64,000 nucleotides of DNA, taken from contig NZ_BEYR01000004.1 of the NCBI RefSeq assembly GCF_002933815.1, forward strand, positions 186,001 to 250,000, given 5' to 3'. The DNA is from Sphingobacterium sp. HMA12. GTDB taxonomy: Bacteria > Bacteroidota > Bacteroidia > Sphingobacteriales > Sphingobacteriaceae. A model generated the notes under the pieces. That model was not told the DNA's origin. It was given only the letters and a program-made list of their open reading frames with translations, and ran no database searches. Below, in pieces: positions 8,470 to 17,414 of the stretch. A program made the translations under genes and the position numbers. Position 1 is the stretch's first letter. The number at the start of each line of letters is the position of its first letter.

Positions 8470-11271
8470 TTAATCTTTTAAATGTGTTTTTAAAAATTGT
8501 CCTGTATAAGAATCTTTACAATGCGCAAGATCTTCTGGAAGTCCTGCAAAGACCAACTTTCCACCTTTATTGCCCCCTTCAGGTCCAATATCAATCACCC
8601 AATCCGCTGATTTGATCATATCCATATTATGCTCAATGACCAAAATACTATTCCCAAGGGCGATCAACGCATCAAACGATTTTAGCAGTTTTTTAATATC
8701 CTGAAAATGCAAACCAGTAGTCGGTTCGTCAAAAATAAATAAGGTCTTCTTGCTGTTATTGCCTTTGATCAGGAAAGAAGCAAGTTTAATCCGTTGTGCC
8801 TCACCGCCAGAAAGTGTACTGGAAGACTGCCCGAGCTTCACATAGCCCAGACCTACATCCTGTAGTGGCTGTAACTTGGCCAATATCTTAGGCTGATCGC
8901 CAAAGAAGACAATGGCTTCATCCACGCTCAGCTCAAGTATATCCGCTACGGATTTACCTTTATACTGCACATCTAGCACAAACTGCTTGAAACGTTTTCC
9001 ACCACAGGCCTCACATGGAAGTACGATATCCGCCATAAATTGCATCTCGATTTTCACTTCCCCCTCACCTTGACAGACATCACAGCGACCGCCCTCGACA
9101 TTAAAAGAAAACGCAGCAGGTTTCAATCCCGCAGCTTTGGATGCAGCCTGATTAGCATACAAAGCTCTGATCTCATCCCAGGCTTTCACATAAGTCACCG
9201 GATTTGAACGTGAAGAACGACCGATCGGATTCTGGTCAACCATTTCGATCTGTTCCACTTGTGCAATATCGCCTTCTATGGAATCATATACACCTGTTTG
9301 TTCACCAGAATAATTACCGATTGATTTCTGCAAAGCCGGATAAAGAATACGTTTCACCAAGGATGTCTTTCCGGATCCCGATACCCCTGATACAACGGTA
9401 AATGTATTTAAAGGAAACTGCACATCGATCCCCTGAAGGTTATTTTCATGCGCTCCCTTTACAGTAATGCTATTGGACCATTTTCGTCGTTTTTTTGGAA
9501 CTTCGATCTTGCTCTTGCCACTCAGATATTGACCTGTTAAACTCCTATCATCTTTTAGAATCTCACTATATGTTCCTGCAAATACCATCTCGCCGCCATT
9601 GATCCCTGCTTCGGGGCCAATATCGATCAGATAATCTGCAGCCTCCATCATTTCCTGTTCATGCTCAACCACAACAACTGTATTACCTACATCACGCAAG
9701 GATTTCAGTACCGAAATCAGACGCTGAGTATCGCGTGGATGCAATCCAATACTTGGCTCATCCAGCACATAGATTGAGCCCACGAGCGAACTTCCGAGCG
9801 AAGTTGCCAAATTGATCCGTTGGGATTCCCCTCCGGATAGCGTATTGGACAGACGGTTTAAGGTAAGGTAGCTTAACCCTACATCGCATAGAAATTGTAG
9901 CCGGTTATTAATTTCGGCCAGCAGGCGTTTGGCAATCACCTTTTCATTTCCCTCCAGTGACAAATCCGTAAAAAATGCCAAAGCTTCTTCAAGAGGCATC
10001 AATACGATATCGGTAATTGACCTACCACCGACTTTGACATAGGTCGCATCTTTACGCAACCTTGTTCCCCTACAATCGGGACAGTCGGTTTTACCTCGGT
10101 AACGTGACAACATCACGCGGTATTGAATTTTATAGGTCTGTTCTTCGAGCTCTTCAAAGAACTTGTTAAGCCCTGTAAAATAACTATTTCCCGTCCAAAG
10201 TAATTCTTTTTGGGCTGTTGTCAGATCGGAATAGGCGCGGTGTATCGGAAAATCAAACTTTAGAGAATTCTTTACCAGCACCTGTAACCATTCATTCATT
10301 TTCTCTCCTCGCCAAGGAGCAATAGCGCCATCATAAACAGAGCGGCTCTTATCTGGTATAACAAGATCTGGGTCTATACCAATGATCTTCCCATAGCCTT
10401 CACACCGACGGCAGGCACCATAGGGATTATTGAAACTAAAGAAGTTAGGACTAGGCTCCTCAAAGGTAATTCCATCGAGTTCAAACTTGTGTGAGAAATG
10501 ATGTCTTTTATGCTTTTCTTCGATATACAATTCACCTTTACCCTCAAAAAATCCCGTTTGAATGGAATCGGATAATCGATTCATGGTATCATCATCCTGC
10601 TCGATACGTACCCGATCCACGACGATCAATACCTCGCCGTCCTGAATCGTTTCATTGGCCATGCTCTTATCGTCAATAATACTTTCGATTTTTTGCATTT
10701 TATCCTGATAGACGACACGGACAAACCCTTTCTGCAGTAAGAGAGATAACTCTTCTTTGAGTTTTCGCCCATGGGAAGGCACCAACGGAGCCAATAGCGT
10801 GACAGATTCTCCCTCGTCAAACTTCAGTGCAAAATCTACCACCGAGCTCACACTATCTTTGGTCACCTCCCTACCTGAAACAGGAGAAATCGTCTTCCCG
10901 ATCCTTGCATATAGTAATTTTAGATAGTCATATATTTCGGTAGAAGTTCCGACAGTGGAACGCGGATTGCTGGTAATAACACGTTGTTCAATTGCAATCG
11001 CTGGGGCGATCCCTTTGATGTAATCGACTTCGGGTTTATTCATCCGTCCCATAAACTGTCGTGCATAGGAAGAAAGACTTTCAACATACCGTCGTTGTCC
11101 TTCAGCGTATAGGGTGTCAAAAGCGAGGGAAGATTTTCCTGAACCTGACATTCCAGTAATGACAACCAATTTATTTTTGGGAATATCAACATCAATATTT
11201 TTCAGATTATTGACTCTAGCCCCTTTTATTTGAATATATTCTTTTGGAGTACGCTCCACTTTTTTACTCAT
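8470..11271 (-). CDS. uvrA: Excinuclease ABC subunit A
   Basis: The damage-recognition ATPase of nucleotide excision repair, acting with UvrB and UvrC. Two ABC modules are visible: Walker A GMSGSGKSS and GVSGSGKTS, and signatures LSGGESQRI and LSGGEAQRI. Zinc-finger cysteines appear as CRRCEGYG...CPDCRG and CDVCQGEG...CEACGGKR. I start at 11271 (MSKKVERTP) rather than seven codons upstream because AAGGAT lies 4 bases before this ATG. Length about 933 residues is normal. The other uvr genes are not in the window. Confidence 0.97.
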   Translation of the reverse strand: MSKKVERTPKEYIQIKGARVNNLKNIDVDIPKNKLVVITGMSGSGKSSLAFDTLYAEGQRRYVESLSSYARQFMGRMNKPEVDYIKGIAPAIAIEQRVITSNPRSTVGTSTEIYDYLKLLYARIGKTISPVSGREVTKDSVSSVVDFALKFDEGESVTLLAPLVPSHGRKLKEELSLLLQKGFVRVVYQDKMQKIESIIDDKSMANETIQDGEVLIVVDRVRIEQDDDTMNRLSDSIQTGFFEGKGELYIEEKHKRHHFSHKFELDGITFEEPSPNFFSFNNPYGACRRCEGYGKIIGIDPDLVIPDKSRSVYDGAIAPWRGEKMNEWLQVLVKNSLKFDFPIHRAYSDLTTAQKELLWTGNSYFTGLNKFFEELEEQTYKIQYRVMLSRYRGKTDCPDCRGTRLRKDATYVKVGGRSITDIVLMPLEEALAFFTDLSLEGNEKVIAKRLLAEINNRLQFLCDVGLSYLTLNRLSNTLSGGESQRINLATSLGSSLVGSIYVLDEPSIGLHPRDTQRLISVLKSLRDVGNTVVVVEHEQEMMEAADYLIDIGPEAGINGGEMVFAGTYSEILKDDRSLTGQYLSGKSKIEVPKKRRKWSNSITVKGAHENNLQGIDVQFPLNTFTVVSGVSGSGKTSLVKRILYPALQKSIGNYSGEQTGVYDSIEGDIAQVEQIEMVDQNPIGRSSRSNPVTYVKAWDEIRALYANQAASKAAGLKPAAFSFNVEGGRCDVCQGEGEVKIEMQFMADIVLPCEACGGKRFKQFVLDVQYKGKSVADILELSVDEAIVFFGDQPKILAKLQPLQDVGLGYVKLGQSSSTLSGGEAQRIKLASFLIKGNNSKKTLFIFDEPTTGLHFQDIKKLLKSFDALIALGNSILVIEHNMDMIKSADWVIDIGPEGGNKGGKLVFAGLPEDLAHCKDSYTGQFLKTHLKD

Positions 11272-11381
11272 AATAATCCTTATCTCACACAAAGTTACGC
11301 AATCTTGGCTGATTATAGTCCCTACGAATTAAAAGCTCTTGCGAAAAAATATAGTCCCTATCCCAGTGCAGTTCTATGGAT

Positions 11382-13073
11382 TTAGAGGTTGCCTTTTTTC
11401 ATTTCAGAGACAGCATAATCTACGGCTCTAGCTGTTAATGCCATATAGGTCAGCGACGGATTCTGCGTTCCTGTTGAGGTCATACAGGCACCGTCGGTGA
11501 CAAATACATTTTTCACCAAATGTAACTGGTTCCATTTGTTCAACAAAGAGGTCTTGGGATCCAATCCCATACGTACTCCTCCCATTTCGTGGATATCCAA
11601 ACCCGGATTTTGGTTGCTGTCACTGACTTTGAGATTCTTGACTCCTGCAATATCCAGCATCTCCTGTCCTTGTTGAAAGAAGTCATCTCTCAATTTGTAG
11701 TCATTTTCCTCGTAACCGACAGCGGTAATCAATTGTGGAATACCATAAGGATCTTTCTTGTCTTTGCTCAATCGCACATGATTGCTTTCCTTGGGAATCG
11801 TCTCCCCTTGCATCATCATGGAAACACCCCAGCCTCCCAGTTCAGCTAAACTGTCTTTGTAAGCCCCACCAACTGACACTCCCTCAAAAGCCCCTCCCCG
11901 CGAACGGTAAGCGCCAAAAAACGAAGCATAACCTCTCAAAAAATCAGTTTCCTGCCGATGTACATTTCTAAAATTGGGAATAATAGGTTGGGTTGGCCTA
12001 CGCCCATAATAATATTTATCTTCATAGCCTTCCATTGTACCCGATATTGAGCCCAAATAATTATGAAAAGCGACATATTTACCCAACAGGCCACTATCAT
12101 TTCCAAGGCCATTCGGAAAACGATCGGAAGTGGAATTCAATAAAATCTGGTTTGTCGCTAATGCAGAGGCATTGACAAAAATGATTTTCGCAAAAAACTC
12201 TTGACTCGCCTTTGTGACTGTGTCGATGATACGGACACCGATCGCTTTCTGTAAACTATCATCATAAAGTATGGATTCGACAATCGCCTGGGGGCGTATG
12301 GTCAGCTTTCCTGTTTTCGCCGCCCAAGGTAAAGTAGATGCATTGGAGCTAAAATATCCACCAAAAGGACATCCACGATGACATAGGCTACGTGCCTGAC
12401 ATTGACTCCGCCCTTGATCGATATGGATTTGCCGAGGTTGGGTCAAATGAGCACAGCGCCCCTGAATCACCGGACGATCTTTATACTGCTGCTCTATACG
12501 TTGTTGTATTGCTTTCTCCACCACGTTCATCTCCCAAGCGGGAAGAAAATCACCATCTGGCATCGCATCAATTCCGTCCCTGTTACCCGATATTCCGACG
12601 AAATGTTCGACATACGAATACCAAGGTGCAATATCATCGTAACGAATAGGCCAATCCACTGCAAAGCCATCCCTTGCAGGCCCTTCAAAATCGTACTTAG
12701 ACCACCGCTGGGTCTGACGGGCCCAAAGGAGAGATTTACCGCCAACTTGATCAGCCCGAATCCAGTCAAATGGTTTTTCCTGGATATAAGGCTGGGCAGC
12801 ATCCGGCAGAAAAAAGTGTTTGGCGTCTTCCCGATAGACATAGCATTTTGAAGCAATCGGATTTTCATCCTTGGTCTGCTGTTCCACCTGTCCCCCATGC
12901 TTGAACTGCCAAGGATCCATATACGCTGTGGGATAATCCTGAATATGTTTGGCATCTTTACCTCGATCCAAAACAAGTGTTTTCAATCCTTTCTCGCAAA
13001 ATTCCTTAGCGGCCCATCCGCCAGATATGCCCGAACCGATCACAATAGTGTCAAAATGATTTTCCTTATTCAT
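11382..13073 (-). CDS. GMC family oxidoreductase
   Basis: An FAD-dependent oxidoreductase of 563 residues. The N-terminal Rossmann motif reads VIGSGISGGWAAKEF (residues 11-25). The C-terminal GMC_C region carries the conserved block DGACMTSTGTQNPSLTYMA. Relatives in Bacteroidota oxidise sugars or sugar alcohols and often sit beside a gluconate-2-dehydrogenase subunit 3 gene; none is present here, and no Tat signal is visible in this polypeptide. A cysteine-rich segment (SQCQARSLCHRGCPFGG, around residue 230) is typical of this subgroup. The substrate cannot be read from sequence. Confidence 0.9.
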   Translation of the reverse strand: MNKENHFDTIVIGSGISGGWAAKEFCEKGLKTLVLDRGKDAKHIQDYPTAYMDPWQFKHGGQVEQQTKDENPIASKCYVYREDAKHFFLPDAAQPYIQEKPFDWIRADQVGGKSLLWARQTQRWSKYDFEGPARDGFAVDWPIRYDDIAPWYSYVEHFVGISGNRDGIDAMPDGDFLPAWEMNVVEKAIQQRIEQQYKDRPVIQGRCAHLTQPRQIHIDQGRSQCQARSLCHRGCPFGGYFSSNASTLPWAAKTGKLTIRPQAIVESILYDDSLQKAIGVRIIDTVTKASQEFFAKIIFVNASALATNQILLNSTSDRFPNGLGNDSGLLGKYVAFHNYLGSISGTMEGYEDKYYYGRRPTQPIIPNFRNVHRQETDFLRGYASFFGAYRSRGGAFEGVSVGGAYKDSLAELGGWGVSMMMQGETIPKESNHVRLSKDKKDPYGIPQLITAVGYEENDYKLRDDFFQQGQEMLDIAGVKNLKVSDSNQNPGLDIHEMGGVRMGLDPKTSLLNKWNQLHLVKNVFVTDGACMTSTGTQNPSLTYMALTARAVDYAVSEMKKGNL

Positions 13074-13377
13074 CTTTATATTTAGGTCGTATTTGAAAAG
13101 TTAATATACTGTAAATAATGGTATTGCAACAAATATCCTAAGCAACTTACATGATTTTGTTACAAAATAACTGCTGGATATCCTACATCGACGGGGTCTT
13201 ATCTAACGATGTTTTTTAATAGGTGCTATCGAACACTTTCGAATAATTATTTTAAATATTTACCCATTTTCAATTAATCCTTCTAATTTTTTACATGTCT
13301 TAAAAATATAGTTTTGAAAAAGCAAAGTAGCAATAGTGATAGAGATTGCGTTTAAAGAATAAAATAAAAAAAAGGTT
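13074..13377. other. Intergenic region before ecotin
   Basis: A 304-base AT-rich divergent gap. Apart from the candidate ecotin promoter at 13309-13316, I see no gene, repeat or RNA. Confidence 0.5.
13309..13316 (+). promoter_or_regulatory. -7 promoter box for ecotin
   Basis: TAGTTTTG fits TAnnTTTG and lies about 60 bases before the ecotin ATG. There is no clear -33 element. Confidence 0.4.
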
Positions 13378-13887
13378 ATGAGAAAAAATGTATTTAAAGT
13401 TATGGTCATGATGCTATTCGTTTTCGTCGCATCTACAACAGTAAGTAAAGCACAAATGGTGATTGATAAAATAGACTTAAATATTTTTCCTGCAGCGGAA
13501 AAAGGATACAAAAAAATGGTTATCGAAGTTCCATATTCGGAGAATGACAAGAACAAGAAGATCGAATTCTCTGTAGGTAAATGGATGGAGGTAGATGGTT
13601 GTAACAATTTTAATCTAGCTGGTTCTTTTGAGAAAAAAGATCTTCAGGGCTGGGGGTATGATTACTATGTATTCAAAACCAACGGAAATGTAGCAAGTAC
13701 CATGATGGCCTGCCCGGATAAAGCCAAGAGAAATCTTTTTGTAAGCGCCCAACCCGAAACAGTACGTTACAACGGTCGGATGCCTATTGTTATTTATGTC
13801 CCTGAAGGATATGAGGCACAATTCAAAATCTATTCAACAGATGGAGATACCTATCGGGCTGCTGAAGTCAGAGAAAAGAAAAAATAA
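13378..13887 (+). CDS. eco: Ecotin-family serine protease inhibitor
   Basis: A secreted inhibitor of trypsin-fold serine proteases, 169 residues, with a signal peptide ending SKAQ. It matches E. coli ecotin along its whole length: FPAAEKGYKKMVIEVP, a VDGCN segment, GWGYDYYVF, the reactive-site loop STMMACPD (P1 Met, as in E. coli), and the C-terminal RYNGRMPIVIYVPEGYE. The two disulfide cysteines (in DGCN and MACPD) are kept. It probably protects the periplasm against host or predator proteases. It is monocistronic and followed by a strong terminator. The start at the ATG after AAGG is natural. Confidence 0.95.
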   Translation: MRKNVFKVMVMMLFVFVASTTVSKAQMVIDKIDLNIFPAAEKGYKKMVIEVPYSENDKNKKIEFSVGKWMEVDGCNNFNLAGSFEKKDLQGWGYDYYVFKTNGNVASTMMACPDKAKRNLFVSAQPETVRYNGRMPIVIYVPEGYEAQFKIYSTDGDTYRAAEVREKKK

Positions 13888-13944
13888 TAGCCACTAAATT
13901 CTGTTTAGTTGGCCCAAAAACAACAAACAAAGCTTATAAAGAAT

Positions 13945-13980
13945 AGGCCGTCTCATAATTTCTTACGAGACGGCCTCTTT
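13945..13980 (+). terminator. Terminator between ecotin and typA
   Basis: Perfect 10-bp stem (13945-13954 and 13967-13976) followed by CTTTTATC. It lies between two convergent genes and can serve both. Confidence 0.8.
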
Positions 13981-14005
13981 TATCTTTATTATCCTTATCT
14001 ATTGA

Positions 14006-15811
14006 TTATTGAAATTTTTTCGCGTTTTGTTTACGCTCATTTTCTGTCAAATAGATTTTACGTAGACGCATAGATTGTGGTGTTACCTCAATATATTCAT
14101 CTGCCTGAATATACTCCATACATTCTTCTAATGAGAATTTGATTGCTGGAGCAATACGTGTATTGTCATCTGAACCGGAAGCACGCATATTTGTCAATTG
14201 CTTTCCTTTAGTAACATTGATTGTTAAATCGTTATCACGGATGTGCTCACCCAAGATTTGTCCTTCGTATACATCTACACCTGGATCCACGAAGAAACGG
14301 CCACGATCTTGCAATTTATCAATAGAATATGCTGTAGTTGAACCTGTATCCAAAGAGATTAATACACCTGCCAAACGACCAGGGATTGTACCTTTCCAAG
14401 GCTCGTAACCTTTCAATCGGTGAGCCATTACAGCTTCACCAGCTGTTGCAGTCAATACGTTGTTACGTAGACCAATGATACCACGAGAAGGAATAGAGAA
14501 CTCAAGATGTTGCATATCACCTCTAGCTTCCATGATCAACAATTCACCTTTACGTTGTGTTACCAACTCAATTACCTTTCCAGAAACATCAGAAGGAACA
14601 TCAACCACAAGCTCTTCAATCGGCTCACATTTTTGACCGTCGATTTCTTTCACGATAACTTGAGGTTGTCCTACTTGTAATTCATAACCTTCGCGACGCA
14701 TTGTTTCGATCAATACAGATAAGTGAAGGATACCACGTCCGTATACCAACCACGCATCAGGAGATTCGGTAGGAACTACGCGCAACGCCAAGTTCTTTTC
14801 TAATTCTTTTTGTAAACGATCGTAGATATTACGAGATGTTACCAATTTACCTTCTTTACCAAAGAATGGGGAGTTGTTGATTGTAAACAACATGTTCATT
14901 GTCGGCTCATCGATGCTGATAACTTCCAATTGCTCGGGATTTTCAAAATCCGCGATGGTATCACCGATATCGAAACCTTCGATACCAACGACAGCACAAA
15001 TATCACCTGCATGTACTTCTGGCACTTTGATACGACCTAAGCCTTCAAAAACCTGAAGTTCTTTAACACGTGACTTAACCACTTTTCCATCACGTTTTAC
15101 CAATGATACTGGTTGGTTTTCCTTGATAGTACCACGGGCAACACGACCGATAGCGATACGTCCTACGAAAGTTGAGTAATCTAATGATGTTACCTGCATC
15201 TGCAAATTACCTTCAGTAACCACCGGAGCAGGAATATATTTAATGATTGCTTCTAACAAATCCGTGAAGTCTTCGGTACGATTTTTCCAATCTGTAGACA
15301 TCCATCCTTGTTTTGAAGAACCGTATAATACTGGGAAATCCAATTGTTCTTCGGTAGCACCCAAGTTGAAGAATAAATCGAAAACATTTTCGTACACTTC
15401 ATCAGGACGACAGTTTTCTTTATCCACTTTATTGACAACAACGATAGGTTTGATACCTAATCCAAGTGCTTTACCTGTAACGAAACGTGTTTGAGGCATT
15501 GGACCTTCAAAAGCATCTACAAGTAATACTACACCATCGGCCATCTTCAATACACGCTCCACTTCACCACCAAAGTCGGCGTGACCAGGAGTATCAATGA
15601 TATTGATTTTAACACCTTTATATGTTACTGATACGTTCTTAGATACAATAGTGATCCCGCGCTCACGCTCTAAATCATTATTGTCTAGGATTAATTCACC
15701 AGCATTTTCATTTTCTCTGAATTGATTGGTAAAATATAAAATTTTGTCTACAAGCGTAGTTTTACCGTGGTCGACGTGAGCGATGATCGCAATGTTTCTA
15801 ATGTTTTGCAT
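14006..15811 (-). CDS. typA: Translational GTPase TypA/BipA
   Basis: A ribosome-binding GTPase of the EF-G/LepA class, 601 residues, involved in 50S subunit assembly and stress adaptation. G1 is AHVDHGKTT (residues 11-19), the switch region reads RERGITI, G3 is DTPGHADFGGEVER, and G4 is NKVDK. The C-terminal BipA-specific part includes PSRGIIGLRN and the end TPQSMRLRK. Length matches the family. A TAnnTTTG box embedded in an 8-bp inverted repeat lies about 35 bases before the start. Confidence 0.97.
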   Translation of the reverse strand: MQNIRNIAIIAHVDHGKTTLVDKILYFTNQFRENENAGELILDNNDLERERGITIVSKNVSVTYKGVKINIIDTPGHADFGGEVERVLKMADGVVLLVDAFEGPMPQTRFVTGKALGLGIKPIVVVNKVDKENCRPDEVYENVFDLFFNLGATEEQLDFPVLYGSSKQGWMSTDWKNRTEDFTDLLEAIIKYIPAPVVTEGNLQMQVTSLDYSTFVGRIAIGRVARGTIKENQPVSLVKRDGKVVKSRVKELQVFEGLGRIKVPEVHAGDICAVVGIEGFDIGDTIADFENPEQLEVISIDEPTMNMLFTINNSPFFGKEGKLVTSRNIYDRLQKELEKNLALRVVPTESPDAWLVYGRGILHLSVLIETMRREGYELQVGQPQVIVKEIDGQKCEPIEELVVDVPSDVSGKVIELVTQRKGELLIMEARGDMQHLEFSIPSRGIIGLRNNVLTATAGEAVMAHRLKGYEPWKGTIPGRLAGVLISLDTGSTTAYSIDKLQDRGRFFVDPGVDVYEGQILGEHIRDNDLTINVTKGKQLTNMRASGSDDNTRIAPAIKFSLEECMEYIQADEYIEVTPQSMRLRKIYLTENERKQNAKKFQ

Positions 15812-15840
15812 TGAGCAAGAATAATTTTATAAAATTTTAG

Positions 15841-15865
15841 GGTGCAAAGATAAACATTTTGCACC
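15841..15865 (-). promoter_or_regulatory. typA promoter box within a palindrome
   Basis: Minus-strand TATCTTTG (15845-15852) matches the -7 consensus. It overlaps an 8-bp inverted repeat, GGTGCAAA at 15841-15848 and TTTGCACC at 15858-15865, which could be an operator or a hairpin at the transcript's 5' end. Confidence 0.5.
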
Positions 15866-15889
15866 ATAAAATTTATAACTATGTGTATT

Positions 15890-17080
15890 TTATTTAATTA
15901 CACCCAATTCTTTACCTACTTTGGTAAAGGCGGCGATCGCTTTATCCAGGTGTGCGAGCTCATGTCCTGCCGAAATCTGAACACGGATACGGGCTTTCCC
16001 CTGAGGTACAACAGGATAGTAGAAACCGATTACATAAATACCTTCGTCCAACATTTTAGCCGCGAATTCTTGTGCAAGTTTCGCGTCGTAAAGCATCACA
16101 GGGACGATCGGGTGGAAACCCGGCTTGATATCAAATCCGGCTTCCGTCATTTTTTCACGGAAATATTTCGTGTTGGATTCCAGCTTATCACGCAAGGTTG
16201 TCGTCTCGCTCAGCATATCCAATACCGCAACAGAAGCGCCTGCAATCGCCGGTGCTAATGTATTTGAAAATAAATACGGACGAGAACGCTGACGTAACAA
16301 ATCAATGATCTCTTTTTTACCGGATGTGAAACCGCCAGAGGCTCCGCCGAGGGCTTTACCTAAAGTTCCAGTAATAATATCTACACGATCGATCACATTG
16401 AAAAGTTCATGTGTCCCGCGACCGGTAGCACCAATGAAGCCCGTACAATGTGATTCATCGATCATTACCAACGCTTGGTATTTGTCGGCCAGGTCACAGA
16501 TCTTGTCCAATGGCGCCACTGATCCGTCCATGGAGAAAGCCCCATCGGTCACGATGATTTTGTGTCTTGCGCCGGATGCTGCCTGTAGCTGTGCTTCCAA
16601 GTCCGCCATATCCGCATTTTTATAACGGAAACGTTGTGCTTTACACAAACGTACCCCATCAATGATCGAAGCGTGGTTCAATTCATCCGAAATAATTGCG
16701 TCCTCAGCACCAAACAAAGGTTCGAAAACACCACCGTTCGCATCGAATGCCGCCGCATATAAAATCGTATCTTCTGTTCCTAAGAACTGGGAAATCTTTG
16801 CTTCTAATTCTTTATGCACATCTTGGGTACCACAGATAAAACGTACAGATGACATGCCATATCCGTGTGTATCAATCGCTTTCTTGGCCGCTTCGATTAC
16901 TTTTGGGTGAGAAGACAGGCCCAAATAATTGTTAGCACAAAAATTGACAACTTCCTGTCCTGTGCTTACTTTGATGTCTGCTCCTTGTGGAGTAACGATC
17001 ACCCGCTCTTGTTTATACAATCCCGCTTCTTTGATTGCTTCCAATTCCTTTTCTAAAACTGGTTGTAATGTATTGTACAT
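15890..17080 (-). CDS. kbl: Glycine C-acetyltransferase (2-amino-3-ketobutyrate CoA ligase)
   Basis: A PLP enzyme of the alpha-oxoamine synthase family, 396 residues, converting 2-amino-3-ketobutyrate and CoA into glycine and acetyl-CoA in threonine breakdown. Typical Kbl features are NFCANNYLGLSSHPKV, YGMSSVRFICGTQ, the Asp/His pair in IDESHCTGFIGATGRG, and the PLP lysine in GTLGKALGGASGG. Relatives such as serine palmitoyltransferase or BioF are less likely because FICGTQDVHKELE is Kbl-like. The usual partner tdh is not adjacent. Confidence 0.93.
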   Translation of the reverse strand: MYNTLQPVLEKELEAIKEAGLYKQERVIVTPQGADIKVSTGQEVVNFCANNYLGLSSHPKVIEAAKKAIDTHGYGMSSVRFICGTQDVHKELEAKISQFLGTEDTILYAAAFDANGGVFEPLFGAEDAIISDELNHASIIDGVRLCKAQRFRYKNADMADLEAQLQAASGARHKIIVTDGAFSMDGSVAPLDKICDLADKYQALVMIDESHCTGFIGATGRGTHELFNVIDRVDIITGTLGKALGGASGGFTSGKKEIIDLLRQRSRPYLFSNTLAPAIAGASVAVLDMLSETTTLRDKLESNTKYFREKMTEAGFDIKPGFHPIVPVMLYDAKLAQEFAAKMLDEGIYVIGFYYPVVPQGKARIRVQISAGHELAHLDKAIAAFTKVGKELGVIK

Positions 17081-17414
17081 AATTTGATTTTATTTTTTTA
17101 TACAATATTACAGTTTTTCTTTGGTGGAAACAGCCTGTTTATTGAGAATTCACCGCAAATCAATGTTTTGATAACATTAAACCGTTTGCACAAATTTACG
17201 TAGCACTTTGGTTTCTTCCTTTTCGCAACGAATAATGGCTCCATCAAGAGGAGATAATAGGCAAACTACATTGGATCGTCGGGAGTATGGCAAGGTGGAC
17301 TTAACGTGGACGCTATACGGACTTAAGATGGACGCAGCCCTTAGCCAGTTTAGATCTGGCGCTTTGTATTCCTTTGTTTTAGGTCAACAACATATGATTT
17401 AATACGGATTTGGC
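17081..17414. other. Gap upstream of kbl containing an 11-bp phased repeat
   Basis: A 334-base gap between the ABC permease 3' end and the kbl 5' end, both on the minus strand. It contains a 44-base tandem repeat (17295-17338). A 64-codon plus-strand frame starting TTG at 17208 has no recognisable similarity, and I do not call it a gene. Confidence 0.5.
17295..17338. repeat. Four GGAC motifs phased at 11 bp (two 22-bp units)
   Basis: GGAC occurs at 17297, 17308, 17319 and 17330, exactly 11 bp apart. The first and third units read GGACTTAA and the second and fourth read GGACGC, so the array is two 22-bp units. It lies upstream of kbl. Confidence 0.7.

Noticed and set aside
12402..12976. Long frames opposite or shifted within the GMC oxidoreductase gene
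   Set aside because: They are shadows of a clear coding frame.
17208..17402. 64-codon plus-strand frame upstream of kbl
   Set aside because: TTG start, no similarity, and it contains the phased repeats.
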